Below, piece after piece: positions 23,492-32,863 of a stretch of DNA of 64,000 nt. The stretch covers positions 1-64,000 of the forward strand of contig NZ_JAVDDS010000008.1 of assembly GCF_030848475.1 (NCBI RefSeq). The letters are read 5' to 3'. The notes below the pieces were generated by a model. That model was not told where the DNA came from and searched no databases. It was given only the letters and a program-made list of their open reading frames with translations. Numbering within the stretch: position 1 is the stretch's first letter; the number at the start of each line of letters is the position of its first letter. The position numbers were made by a program, and so were the translations under genes. This stretch comes from Herbivorax alkaliphila. GTDB taxonomy: Bacteria; Bacillota; Clostridia; Acetivibrionales; Acetivibrionaceae.

Positions 23492-24688
23492 CTAATCCAC
23501 TATAATTTTAATCTTTTCAGATGAATTATCCATAATATTTATCATTTCGTCCATGGAATTAAATTTTAAAAATATTATTCCTATAGCTTTATTTGCACCA
23601 TCAAAGTATTGTACCAAATCACCTTGCTTTTTATATAAAACCTTTTTTATTATTTTATTTTCTACTTGTTTATCAAATATTACATCTTTAAGCAAACCTT
23701 TCTTATCAGTATGTAAATTAAAAGTAGAAAAATAGGATTCTTTTTCAAAATATTTCACATCAATATTGCTATTTCCCATGGCTGTTTCAACTGTTGCAGC
23801 TACTAAATCAACTCCTGTACTTATATTAAGCAATTCTGGAATCATATTTCCACCGTTACGTGGTCCCATCTCAATAAGATAAAGCCTACCTTCGTTGTCA
23901 AACATTATCTCTAAATTAAACCCTCCAAATTTAATATCTAATAAGTCAACTACTTTTTGAATTTCTTCTTTAATTTTATTAACTCTTAATTGACTAATTT
24001 GAACAGGATAACTTTTTCCAACAGGTACTAATGAATTTACATTAGAATTCCTGTGACAGTTCAACAAGCCACAAAAGGATACTTTTCCATTTAGTACAAA
24101 ACAATCTCCACCAACCATATATTTATGATCCATCTTTATAAATTCTTCAACAATAACATTTTTTGATTTTGAATTTTCCATAGCTAAATCGAATAATCTT
24201 TTAAACTGCTTAATTGAATCAACTCTATTAACACCTTTGCTTCCAGATGAGTCAATGGGTTTTACAATTACCGGCAACCTAAACCTATTAATTGATTTTT
24301 CTGCTTCTTCATAACTCTTAAAATATTCAGCGTGTGGACAATTAAAATTATTTTTTTTTAAAAAATCTCTAAATTTATCTTTATACGCTAATATCTCAAC
24401 AGATTTATATGAATTAGTAGAAAGCCCCATTTTTTCTGAAACATATGCAGCTGTTGGAGCAGCTGGGTCTGATGCATATGCAACCACACCATCTACTTTT
24501 TCTTTTTTTGCAATCTCAAGCATCTTTTCTTTATCCGTGGTACTTAAGCAGTAAAACTTCTCTGCATAATGTTGCCCCGGATTATTAGGTAAAAAATCAC
24601 ATAATATAGTATAGTATCCCTTTTTCTTCGAATATTCTATAGCAGGTACTTGCTGAGTAGAACCGCCAAGCAATAATATTTTTTTCAT
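23492..24688 (-). CDS. ATP-grasp ligase (second of two)
   Basis: A 398-residue ATP-grasp protein; AAGGAG precedes ATG 24688. Motifs are KKILLLGGSTQQVPAIEYSK at the N-terminus, LPVIVKPIDSSGSKGVNRVD for ATP binding, EEFIKMDHKYMVGGDCFV, and the metal-binding LYLIEMGPRNGGNMIPELLN. It is only distantly similar to the ligase at 21255-22523, so the pair is not a fresh duplication. Two different ligases in one glycan locus suggest two amide-forming steps, or one forming a dipeptide-like group and one attaching it. The 158 AT-rich bases upstream, without a gene, separate it from the P-loop protein. Confidence 0.75.
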   Translation of the reverse strand: MKKILLLGGSTQQVPAIEYSKKKGYYTILCDFLPNNPGQHYAEKFYCLSTTDKEKMLEIAKKEKVDGVVAYASDPAAPTAAYVSEKMGLSTNSYKSVEILAYKDKFRDFLKKNNFNCPHAEYFKSYEEAEKSINRFRLPVIVKPIDSSGSKGVNRVDSIKQFKRLFDLAMENSKSKNVIVEEFIKMDHKYMVGGDCFVLNGKVSFCGLLNCHRNSNVNSLVPVGKSYPVQISQLRVNKIKEEIQKVVDLLDIKFGGFNLEIMFDNEGRLYLIEMGPRNGGNMIPELLNISTGVDLVAATVETAMGNSNIDVKYFEKESYFSTFNLHTDKKGLLKDVIFDKQVENKIIKKVLYKKQGDLVQYFDGANKAIGIIFLKFNSMDEMINIMDNSSEKIKIIVD

Positions 24689-24847
24689 ATTAATTCTCCT
24701 TAATTAATCATATACTATTATAAAAATTAAATTTAAAAATGATTTTTAATTATATAAGCTACAAACAATCATACACTGGTAGAATTAAATTAATTTTTAT
24801 GTCTAGCTCTACAATTTAAATTGAGCAATAGGGATTAAAAGTTAATT

Positions 24848-25636
24848 TTACATATTTTTAATAAAGTCATAAACATATTTAGTATTTTCCTGTATTGATT
24901 GCGACATATGGATTTTTAGTATTGGTACATCATAGTTTTCTAGTACTTTAATTTTGTCTTCAGATCTTTTTAAAGCTCTAATACACATTTCTTCAAATTG
25001 ATCATTTTTTAAATTCATATCAAAAATTATTTTCTTCCCATTATTAATTCTTTTTTTTCTTCTTTCTAAATATTGCTTTTCTTCCATGTAACAATATATA
25101 ATTCCTCTTGGAATTACATCTGACTTATCATCTATATGCTTTTTTAACACTTGTCCACATAATTCTTCATTTTTAAAAGCTGAATTATTATGTATTATAC
25201 CTTCATCATAAATAACTAAATTATCTAATTGATAATAATCTAATACCATAATTTCTTTAAACAATATGTTAAAGTAAGAGCTACTAAGTTTTAGCTTGTG
25301 TATAGAATTTATATTTTCATTTTTAAATAATTCATTAACATATAAATTTGCAATATCATTATACTTTTCTTGCACATTAGATAATACATCCTGATCATGC
25401 TTTTTGAGTATAATTGAAGCCATATTAACTTGTTGACTTTTCATTAAGTTTAGTTTTAAGCAAAGGTGAATAATCCTAAACAAAATAGATTTTTTGTAGT
25501 TAATTGATTTTGCTATTTTCACCATTGCTTCCCCTGGAGTCAACCATTTATCATTATTTCTTCTCATTTTTAACACTTCTTGCAAGACAGTTGACTTACC
25601 TACAGCTGGGGCACCAATAAATTCAATTCTTTTCAT
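24848..25636 (-). CDS. P-loop NTPase of unknown role in glycan locus
   Basis: ATG 25636 with GGAGAG upstream is chosen; the longer frame from GTG 25654 includes the binding site. The 262-residue protein opens with MKRIEFIGAPAVGKSTVLQE, a Walker A motif GAPAVGKST right at the N-terminus as in small kinases. Later it has NLVIYDEGIIHNNSAF, a possible Walker B/DE pair, and a basic RRKKRINNGKK. No family is recognised with certainty; it could be a sugar or lipid kinase or a sulfotransferase-like protein. Its start overlaps the end of wzx by 14 bases, so the two are cotranslated. AT content is very high. Confidence 0.6.
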   Translation of the reverse strand: MKRIEFIGAPAVGKSTVLQEVLKMRRNNDKWLTPGEAMVKIAKSINYKKSILFRIIHLCLKLNLMKSQQVNMASIILKKHDQDVLSNVQEKYNDIANLYVNELFKNENINSIHKLKLSSSYFNILFKEIMVLDYYQLDNLVIYDEGIIHNNSAFKNEELCGQVLKKHIDDKSDVIPRGIIYCYMEEKQYLERRKKRINNGKKIIFDMNLKNDQFEEMCIRALKRSEDKIKVLENYDVPILKIHMSQSIQENTKYVYDFIKNM

Positions 25637-27134
25637 ATATCTCTCCACTTTCACTAATTGTGCTTTTTCTACTAACTATTCTATGATAGTTTTCTTTCAA
25701 AATAGTTAAAATAGTTTTATATTCCGTTGTTTTTAAAATCAAATTAATCCCAACATATATTGACACTCCTACACAAATCTGTATAAATAATAAGATTATA
25801 TCATTAATATTAAATATATAATTCATACTAAATACAATAAAAGCCATGGCACCAGACAATAAATAATATAGTGAAATATCCTTAATTTGTTCAAATACTG
25901 AATATGATATTACTTTCTTTGAATAAAAAGCATTAATAAAATATGATAAATAAGAGGTTACAACTGCTGACCACATTAATCCCATAATTCCTAACCCCAA
26001 AAACAAGACAATTCCTATAAACGTTAATCCTACAATTTTTTTCAAGACGCTAACTAGTAGATATAAGTCAGACCTACCTTTAACTTGCAAAATATTAAGA
26101 TTAATTGCATGCAACGGGAACAACATTCCAGCTAAGCAAAGTATCTGAAAATAAGGAGTTGCTGCTATCCATTTTTCTCCTAATACAACTCTAAATAATG
26201 CAGGAGCTACAGCTGATAGTCCTAGCATTACTGGAAAAATCACAAATACTGAATTTTTAATTATTTGTTTATATCCTCTTTTGAGTCTAGCTGAATCATT
26301 TTGAATATTACTAAGTACTGGATAGCTAACCTTTTGTACTGAAATTGTAATTGTATTTGCCGCAGCATCTTTTAACTTTTTTGCATTTGTATAATGACCT
26401 AAATCTGTTGCTGTAAAACCTCTACCAATTATTAAATAATAAATATTTTGATAAATAGTAGTTAGTATTCTAGATAAAAGTAGCTTCCAACCAAAATTAA
26501 ATATTCGAGTAAAAGACTCAAAATTAAAAACTAACTTAGGAATCCAACGATTATAAAAACTAAACAAAACTGCTTTTATAAATTGCATAAAAACTGTTTT
26601 TACAACAAGACTCCAAACTCCAAATCCTAAGGCAGCCATAACAATTGCAATAATGCCCGAAAAAAATACTGAAATTAAATTTATTTTTGCAATTGCCTTA
26701 AAATTAACGTTTTTCATTAACATAGTTCTTTGAATCAGCCCAAAAGCATTAATAACTAGAATTATGGATAAAACCCTTATAATAGGTACTATTTCTGAAT
26801 AACCAAAAAACTGACTAATTAAATCAGCTGAAACGAAAAATACTGAATATAATAAAACTGCTATAACAAGATTAAATAGAAAAACTGTGGAATAGTCTTC
26901 ATGTTTAACCTTTTTTTCTCTAATTAAACCCTGCATAAACCCACTATCTATAAAAGCTTGCGATATAGCAACAAAAACTGTTACCATGCCAATTATCCCA
27001 AAATCTTCTGGAAATAAAAGTCTAGCTAGTACAATTTGAACTATAACCTGCAAACCTTGTGTTCCCGTAACATCAATAAAGCTCCATATTGCCCCAGATA
27101 TTGCTTTGCTTTTCAAAGATGTTTTTTCGCTCAT
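25623..27134 (-). CDS. Wzx-type polysaccharide flippase
   Basis: A 503-residue protein with about 12-14 hydrophobic segments and the opening SLKSKAISGAIWSFIDVTGT-QGLQ, typical of WzxC-like members of the MVF/MOP superfamily. GFMQGLIREKKVKHEDYS and GLSAVAPALFRVVLGEKW occur in the family positions. It should move the undecaprenyl-pyrophosphate-linked repeat unit to the outer face of the membrane, where Wzy polymerises it. It partners with Wzy at 28390-29760 in this locus. AGGAGAG precedes ATG 27134. Confidence 0.9.
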   Translation of the reverse strand: MSEKTSLKSKAISGAIWSFIDVTGTQGLQVIVQIVLARLLFPEDFGIIGMVTVFVAISQAFIDSGFMQGLIREKKVKHEDYSTVFLFNLVIAVLLYSVFFVSADLISQFFGYSEIVPIIRVLSIILVINAFGLIQRTMLMKNVNFKAIAKINLISVFFSGIIAIVMAALGFGVWSLVVKTVFMQFIKAVLFSFYNRWIPKLVFNFESFTRIFNFGWKLLLSRILTTIYQNIYYLIIGRGFTATDLGHYTNAKKLKDAAANTITISVQKVSYPVLSNIQNDSARLKRGYKQIIKNSVFVIFPVMLGLSAVAPALFRVVLGEKWIAATPYFQILCLAGMLFPLHAINLNILQVKGRSDLYLLVSVLKKIVGLTFIGIVLFLGLGIMGLMWSAVVTSYLSYFINAFYSKKVISYSVFEQIKDISLYYLLSGAMAFIVFSMNYIFNINDIILLFIQICVGVSIYVGINLILKTTEYKTILTILKENYHRIVSRKSTISESGEIYEKN

Positions 27135-27309
27135 TTTGTATTTCTCTCCTATCCTATCCTACATTTAACCAAAAATTATTATATCACTTAATGTAATATA
27201 TTTTCAAATTTAAACATTATGAGCTACTATAATGTTCAGTGCAGCAGAATATCCTTTTTCTACTTTAATCATCAAAATTAGCTAAACAAATTTATTTTTA
27301 AAATAAGTA

Positions 27310-28389
27310 TTATTCTTTTTCTTCTAGCATAGCATCAAAAATAGTTTGCCAAATAGACTTTAGCTGATTAATATCTCGAGAATCCAAGTACTTTTTTTTA
27401 TTATGCTCGGCCTTTTTATCATCAAAATCCACAAATTGTTTAAATGACATTGAAGATATGCTAGATATATCAAACAAATGGTATTTTTCCAAGTTAACAT
27501 ATTTATCCCATAATGCCGTGTTGCTTCGCAAGTAAACTTTAGCTCCAAAAAAAAGAAGTTTCCCTATATTACCCATGCCTTGTTGTCGATCATTATTAAA
27601 TATACCTACATGCATTGTGCTCTGATATTTATTATATGTATACGCATCTGTTAATTTAGTTAAGGGTATAAATTTCTCACCAAAAATTTCTCTTCCATAT
27701 CTGATAACCTTTTTAGCATATTCATGATCATTGTATGATAATGGAGCATGAATACGAATATTTTCATCTTTATAGCAAGATAATGTGTCAAATACTTCCA
27801 TGTGGTGATTTGACTTAGTTGCACTATTTCCAACTTGAATATTAATAACCTCATTGGTATAAGATTTTCTCTCATTTCTTAATTGAATAGCTTTTTTAGT
27901 ATCCGGATTTGCGTATAAACCTTTCAAATGAATGCTTTTGACACCAAATTTTTCAACAGCAACTTTATAATCCCCATCGGCTAGAGTTGTTAAATATTTA
28001 AAATTAGCTGCAAATGTACTTTGAACAACAAACTTTAATCGTTTTTTAAAAGATATATCTTTAGTTCCTTTGCTATATACATCTCCCCCCCAAACAACCC
28101 AGTTTGACTTTTTTAGTAACCTTCTATTCAAAGCTAGCATTAAAATAATAGATGGATCATACAGTCCATGGAATATAATCCCTTTACTGTCGTTTATCAA
28201 TCCTTTTATTCTTTTTCTATTATACTTAAATCCATAAATAACATTTTTATTATCTGTAATTTCTTTCTTTTCTTCCTTAACTCCTTTACCATAAACTACT
28301 ATATTATGCTGTTTCATGTTAAATATTTGTATTATATTTATAATAGTATCTAAAAATTTAGGATCATAGTGTATGAAGTGTAATATCAT
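27310..28389 (-). CDS. WecF-like 4-amino-sugar glycosyltransferase
   Basis: A 359-residue protein with the pattern of WecF/RffT (glycosyltransferase family 56), which transfers 4-acetamido-4,6-dideoxygalactose from its dTDP form to a lipid intermediate. Visible motifs are SNWVVWGGDVYSKG, IQVGNSATKSNHHMEVFDTL, IHAPLSYNDHEYAKKVI, GREIFGEKFIPL and HVGIFNNDRQQGMGNIGKLL. These fit a donor made by the dTDP-amino-sugar genes at 17-20 kb. ATG 28389 follows the wzy stop directly (TAA-ATG). The donor in this organism may carry an unusual N-substituent. Confidence 0.8.
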   Translation of the reverse strand: MILHFIHYDPKFLDTIINIIQIFNMKQHNIVVYGKGVKEEKKEITDNKNVIYGFKYNRKRIKGLINDSKGIIFHGLYDPSIILMLALNRRLLKKSNWVVWGGDVYSKGTKDISFKKRLKFVVQSTFAANFKYLTTLADGDYKVAVEKFGVKSIHLKGLYANPDTKKAIQLRNERKSYTNEVINIQVGNSATKSNHHMEVFDTLSCYKDENIRIHAPLSYNDHEYAKKVIRYGREIFGEKFIPLTKLTDAYTYNKYQSTMHVGIFNNDRQQGMGNIGKLLFFGAKVYLRSNTALWDKYVNLEKYHLFDISSISSMSFKQFVDFDDKKAEHNKKKYLDSRDINQLKSIWQTIFDAMLEEKE

Positions 28390-29760
28390 TTAGTCAACAC
28401 CCTTTCTAATTATATTACCATTTTGTTTATCGTTTTGTGAATTAATAAAACACTGTGAGTTTATTTCATTATGAGTTAAACAAATAACTAACGCAGTAAG
28501 TATATAAAACTCTCTGGATATTACTGTTCCATGTGTAAAGTATAAAACTATGGTTGTTAAAAAAACACTTATTGCTAATGTATTTTTAGATTTTATAATT
28601 CTTTTCATTAACTTACACATTATAATACTAAATATGGTAGCTCCTATAATCCCATATGTAAATAAAAAATCAAGAGGAACAGAGTGAGCATATGCACCTC
28701 GACTCATAACTCCTCCACTAACACGATACAATTCTCCTGGACCAAAACCAAATAAAATACCAAGTAAATCTTGCGAAAATAACTCAGATAGGTAATATCC
28801 CCATATATGGTCTCGATTCCCTAATGTTTGCAGGCGTGATAAGTTAAATAAACGCAAAATATTTATTACACCTTGTTCTTCTAATATAAATATAGATACA
28901 TATAATGCTGCTAAAATTAAATATATTTTTAATATTCTTTTTTGCTTTGATTTAAGTACAATTATTAACGAACCAAATAAATATGCAAATATCGCTCCAC
29001 GTGAAACTGTCATCAATAAAACTATAAGTAATACTAAAAACACAAGCGATTTTGAACGCTTATATAGTAAACTCTTACTTTTATTCTTATTAGTTATTAA
29101 ATCATGTGTTTCAAATAATAATGGTATAACAAGAGCATTAGCCAAAACTCTAATGTTTCCAAAAACAGATAATCGCCCTTGTGCCAATGCTTGCTCAAAT
29201 GATATGCTAGTAAAAACTATACCAATAAGTAAAAAAGCACACATATAAAATGAGAAAATTGCTAATTTAGAACCATCATATTTAAAATATGTTTTTGCAA
29301 CAAAAAACAAAGCTATAGAAATAAGAAACCACCCATAATAAACAAAATTCGTGTCTTTGCCAACTAAAAAAGAAATCCCCGAAAGGCAACTTATTATAAC
29401 AATCAAAAATAAATCCATCCTGTGTATTTTTACATTTTTAATCAAGCCCCAGATTAAAAAAACAACAACACAATAAACAACAAATAGCATAATTACGTTG
29501 CCACCTTCTGATGTGATTATTGGAAGAGTTATTATCAATGCATAGAAACTAAGGGAACTTTTGAGCAAGGTTAAAATTAAAATAGGTAAAAACATGCATA
29601 TATGTAGCAATTGCCCTTCCATGAACTGATAGCAAATCATAGATAAAACGCTATATATTAGCAAATAAATTTTTTCTTTTTTATAGTTTTCTTCATATTC
29701 TTCCTTTTCATTAGGATAGCAAGTCATTAATGTGTTTTTATGATTGCTCTCAATAATCAT
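28390..29760 (-). CDS. O-antigen-type polymerase (Wzy)
   Basis: A hydrophobic protein of about 456 residues with around 10-12 membrane spans and a long extracytoplasmic loop near residues 295-360 (LGNRDHIWGYYLSELFSQDL, GFGPGELYRVSGG, SVPLDFLFTYG). This matches the Wzy_C/O-antigen ligase signature. It should polymerise the repeat units flipped by Wzx. ATG 29760 with GTGAGG upstream is preferred over the longer frame at 29772. It is directly coupled to the WecF-like gene. Wzy proteins diverge fast, so the call rests on topology plus context. Confidence 0.8.
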   Translation of the reverse strand: MIIESNHKNTLMTCYPNEKEEYEENYKKEKIYLLIYSVLSMICYQFMEGQLLHICMFLPILILTLLKSSLSFYALIITLPIITSEGGNVIMLFVVYCVVVFLIWGLIKNVKIHRMDLFLIVIISCLSGISFLVGKDTNFVYYGWFLISIALFFVAKTYFKYDGSKLAIFSFYMCAFLLIGIVFTSISFEQALAQGRLSVFGNIRVLANALVIPLLFETHDLITNKNKSKSLLYKRSKSLVFLVLLIVLLMTVSRGAIFAYLFGSLIIVLKSKQKRILKIYLILAALYVSIFILEEQGVINILRLFNLSRLQTLGNRDHIWGYYLSELFSQDLLGILFGFGPGELYRVSGGVMSRGAYAHSVPLDFLFTYGIIGATIFSIIMCKLMKRIIKSKNTLAISVFLTTIVLYFTHGTVISREFYILTALVICLTHNEINSQCFINSQNDKQNGNIIRKGVD

Positions 29761-29836
29761 AAATAGCCTCACTTCTTTCTAAAATAGTTAACAAACAAAA
29801 ATTTATATTGATTTCATATGTTTGTTTTTTCTTGCT

Positions 29837-29876
29837 GATATAATTATTTTTGATTTAATCTAAAAATTATTATATC
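29837..29876 (-). terminator. AT-rich hairpin in operon spacer
   Basis: GATATAATTATTTTT and AAAAATTATTATATC pair with one or two mismatches in the 200-base spacer between wzy and the upstream glycosyltransferase. It could be an internal pause or terminator, or an mRNA stability stem. Nothing else is visible in this spacer. Confidence 0.3.
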
Positions 29877-29972
29877 AAAATTAATCTTAAACATGTTACA
29901 TTCCATAAGATGGATTTTTTTAATGCAGAGTTTCAATTTTATACTAAACTAAGTTGTATTGATCTAAATAAA

Positions 29973-30935
29973 TTATTTAGTAAGCCTAAAATGTATTTGT
30001 GCATATAACTTATTGAATATGTATAAGCGAAAATATATACTTTTTAAATATACTCTTTTAAACAAACCAAGTTTTTTAATATGTGGGTTTTTTGGCCACT
30101 TGGGGTATTCTTCATTGAAAGCTTTTAAAATTCTATAAAGTTCTTTACGGCTAATACCCGCTTTAAACGCATTTAGTGTGACACCGTACAGTATTGTTTT
30201 AATACCTATAAACTCACATTCTAAAGGATATCTCTTTTTTATAGAGTTTTGAACAATGCTAAATGCCTCAATTAAGCTAGCATAAACCCTTTTATTAGGT
30301 TTTAATGAAATGGAATCTCCCCTTACTAAATAATTATACAATGCCTCATGTTCAACTGCAATTACATCAGATTTAGCTAATAGTTGAGGAACCACTGCTA
30401 AGTCTTCTCCATTATATAATTTAGGGATTTTTATATCATTAAATAAACTCTTTTTAATAAATAACCGCCAAAGTGATGTTCTAGAATATGCAATAAAGTC
30501 TCTTTTTGTTGAACTATCATTAAAGAAATTCATTGCATTACACTTTTCCAATCTCCCATCACTATACACATAATTGTGATCACACATAACTATATCTGCT
30601 TTTTTTTCAACTGCTTTTTTAAGCATTTTTTCTATAAAATCTTCAACGTACCAGTCATCACTATCAGAGAATGCTAACCACTCTCCTTTAGCATAGCTTA
30701 TACCTACGTTTCTTGATTCTCCTGGTCCACAATTAACTTTGTTTTTATATACTTTAAAATCAATATTGCTGGTTTCTTTATATTTTAGTAAATCATTATA
30801 CGAATTATCTGTTGAACAATCGTCAATAATAATTACTTCAAAATTTTTATATGTCTGATTTTCTAAAGACTCTAGACATCTCCCCATTAATTTAAAACTA
30901 TTATAACATGGAATTATTATAGATACATCTATCAA
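29973..30935 (-). CDS. Family 2 glycosyltransferase
   Basis: TTG 30935, with GAGGTG six bases upstream, is the likely start; the longer frame to 31037 overlaps LicD coding sequence. About 320 residues. The GT-A N-terminal domain shows DVSIIIPCYNSFKLMGRCLE, EVIIIDDCSTDNSYNDLLKY, GESRNVGISYAKGEWLAFSD and the metal-binding SDSDDWYVEDF. Later NGEDLAVVPQLL resembles the base-region (E)D motif. It transfers one sugar of the repeat unit from a nucleotide donor at the inner face of the membrane; donor and acceptor are not predictable. It starts 11 bases after the LicD stop. Confidence 0.85.
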   Translation of the reverse strand: MIDVSIIIPCYNSFKLMGRCLESLENQTYKNFEVIIIDDCSTDNSYNDLLKYKETSNIDFKVYKNKVNCGPGESRNVGISYAKGEWLAFSDSDDWYVEDFIEKMLKKAVEKKADIVMCDHNYVYSDGRLEKCNAMNFFNDSSTKRDFIAYSRTSLWRLFIKKSLFNDIKIPKLYNGEDLAVVPQLLAKSDVIAVEHEALYNYLVRGDSISLKPNKRVYASLIEAFSIVQNSIKKRYPLECEFIGIKTILYGVTLNAFKAGISRKELYRILKAFNEEYPKWPKNPHIKKLGLFKRVYLKSIYFRLYIFNKLYAQIHFRLTK

Positions 30936-30945
30936 TGATTTCACC

Positions 30946-31782
30946 TCAAACTTGATATTCTTTTTCAAATTCCCTATAATCTTTATCAACATCAACCAAA
31001 ACTGCATGTCCCTGATATTCTTCCTGCACTTTTGCATCAGGAACCTTCATATAGTCAGAACCAAATCGAACCTCTAAGTAATTTTCAACTTTTTGTGGTA
31101 CAGGTAAGACTAAGTTAGAAAACTTAACACATCTTGGTTTACCAAAAAAATTACTTGGGAAAATTGCCGAATTATAACTATCTCTCCCAAATAAGTGAGC
31201 AACAAAAGCTGTATCTGTTCCATTAAGCCCTCTTACTACATTTATCAATTTTTTGCGCACTATACCACGAACAAAAACACTTGATGTATGTATTACTATT
31301 TTTTTTAAAAAGCTACTGGTATTATACCCCCTATCATACAACGCTCTTGATATTAATATCCTAGATGCAAGATATTGAAAATATCTACAAATTCTATTAT
31401 CAGAAACATTGTTTAAGCAAAATATATCAATATAAACACCCTTATGCATTTTTCTATTTTCAGTATCTCTTTCTATATATGTAGTATTGTTCATCCTTAA
31501 TTTAGTGTGAAACATTGGCCACTCCTTAGTGTCCTCTTTTTGTAAATAAAACCTTTCCTTATCAAGATGTTTCTTGCAAATATCAATAAATTTATAATAG
31601 TCTTCATATGTCATAATAATGTCAAAATCATCATCCCAAGGTACAAATCCATTGTGCCGAATTGCACCTAACGCTGAACCTCCTTCTAAATAATATTTAA
31701 TATTATACTCATTACAAAATGCATCTAAGTATTTTACTATCTCAAGTATTTTACTCTGTGTTTTTTTTATGTCAATATTCAT
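30946..31782 (-). CDS. LicD-family phosphotransferase
   Basis: ATG 31782 (AAAGGA upstream) gives 278 residues. The LicD signature is complete: YLEGGSALGAIRHNGFVPWD followed by DDFDIIM, with YEDYYKFIDICKKHL after it. LicD proteins have a nucleotidyltransferase-like fold and move phosphocholine or related phospho-alcohols from a CDP or similar donor to a glycan. No choline-kinase or cytidylyltransferase gene (licA, licC) is in the window, so the donor must come from elsewhere or be a different phosphoester. The second half (GKPRCVKFSNLVLPVPQKVE, FGSDYMKVPDAKVQEE) is typical of the family. Confidence 0.85.
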   Translation of the reverse strand: MNIDIKKTQSKILEIVKYLDAFCNEYNIKYYLEGGSALGAIRHNGFVPWDDDFDIIMTYEDYYKFIDICKKHLDKERFYLQKEDTKEWPMFHTKLRMNNTTYIERDTENRKMHKGVYIDIFCLNNVSDNRICRYFQYLASRILISRALYDRGYNTSSFLKKIVIHTSSVFVRGIVRKKLINVVRGLNGTDTAFVAHLFGRDSYNSAIFPSNFFGKPRCVKFSNLVLPVPQKVENYLEVRFGSDYMKVPDAKVQEEYQGHAVLVDVDKDYREFEKEYQV

Positions 31783-32004
31783 ATTACCCAATCCTTTTAA
31801 TTCCTTTTTTATAATCTCAACTGTTTTATTTGATTTTTACTATAAACAGATCTATTTTAAAAATAATTGATTTAAGAACTAATTTTTTAAAGTTTATAAT
31901 ATTCACCTAACTTAATTTGTCTTTAGATGTTTACTTTAACAGGTTTAAAAATGTTTTCCAAAGAAATAAATATAATAACACTTTCTTAAAGATTCTATTC
32001 TTTT

Positions 32005-32832
32005 TTAAATCTTACCACGAGCAAACAGTCTAAAAACAACTCCTCTAACACTGCTAGGCATTAATACTTGCAAAATAAATCGTACTCCTACATTATAAAC
32101 ATATAGTCCCATATTGATTATTTTTTTGTCAAGCATGTATTTTTGTAATTTTGCTTCACTTTTAAAATACTTAATGCCACCTCTCCGCTTGTACATATCT
32201 AAGCCTACTCGTACATTAACAAGTACATCTTCTAAGTTCCCAAACTTACAACCATTTTCGTACATCCTAATCCATAAATAATAATCCTCATTCCAAAACC
32301 AATCTTGATATCCACCTGCTTTTATAACTTCACTTTTTTTAAACATAACTGCCATATGATTAATTGGACATCTTCTTTTTATATATTTAAGAATATCTAT
32401 ATTATCTATTGGTAATATCCTCCTACCTACAACATTTCTTTGGTCATCAATAAATTCTGAGATACTTCCACTTAATATTGATAGTTGCTCATCCTTGGCA
32501 AAGTATTGTAACTGTTTTTCGCATCTATCAGGTAAAGAAATATCGTCTGTATCCATACGTGCAATAAGCTCATTTCTACAATAGCTTAAGCCTAGGTTCA
32601 ACGCTAAACCTAAACCTATATTTACCTCACTTGGTACTATATTGAGCAAATTAGGGTGCTTTAATAAATATTCTTCTATTACTTCTTCTAATTCAGGCGT
32701 TAATGGTCCATCTTTAACTAAAACTATTTCATCTGGCATAATAGTTTGATTAATCATACTATCAATACTTTGTCTTAAATAACTAGGATTCTCTTTTATA
32801 TATAGAGACATCAACACACTATATTTTTCCAC
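32005..32832 (-). CDS. Family 2 glycosyltransferase (AmsE/WcaA-like)
   Basis: A 275-residue GT-A enzyme starting at GTG 32832 after GAGAGGTAG. SVLMSLYIKENPSYLRQSID, EIVLVKDGPLTPELEEVIEE, LALNLGLSYCRNELIARMDT and the DTDDIS metal site are visible, and NEDYYLWIRMYENG is the acceptor-loop acidic motif. Typical for capsule and O-antigen transferases that add galactose- or rhamnose-like units. The 210-base spacer before the LicD gene contains no gene and is AT-rich. The exact sugar is unknown. Confidence 0.85.
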   Translation of the reverse strand: MEKYSVLMSLYIKENPSYLRQSIDSMINQTIMPDEIVLVKDGPLTPELEEVIEEYLLKHPNLLNIVPSEVNIGLGLALNLGLSYCRNELIARMDTDDISLPDRCEKQLQYFAKDEQLSILSGSISEFIDDQRNVVGRRILPIDNIDILKYIKRRCPINHMAVMFKKSEVIKAGGYQDWFWNEDYYLWIRMYENGCKFGNLEDVLVNVRVGLDMYKRRGGIKYFKSEAKLQKYMLDKKIINMGLYVYNVGVRFILQVLMPSSVRGVVFRLFARGKI

Positions 32833-32863
32833 ATCTACTACCTCTCATATTAAATAATTACTA

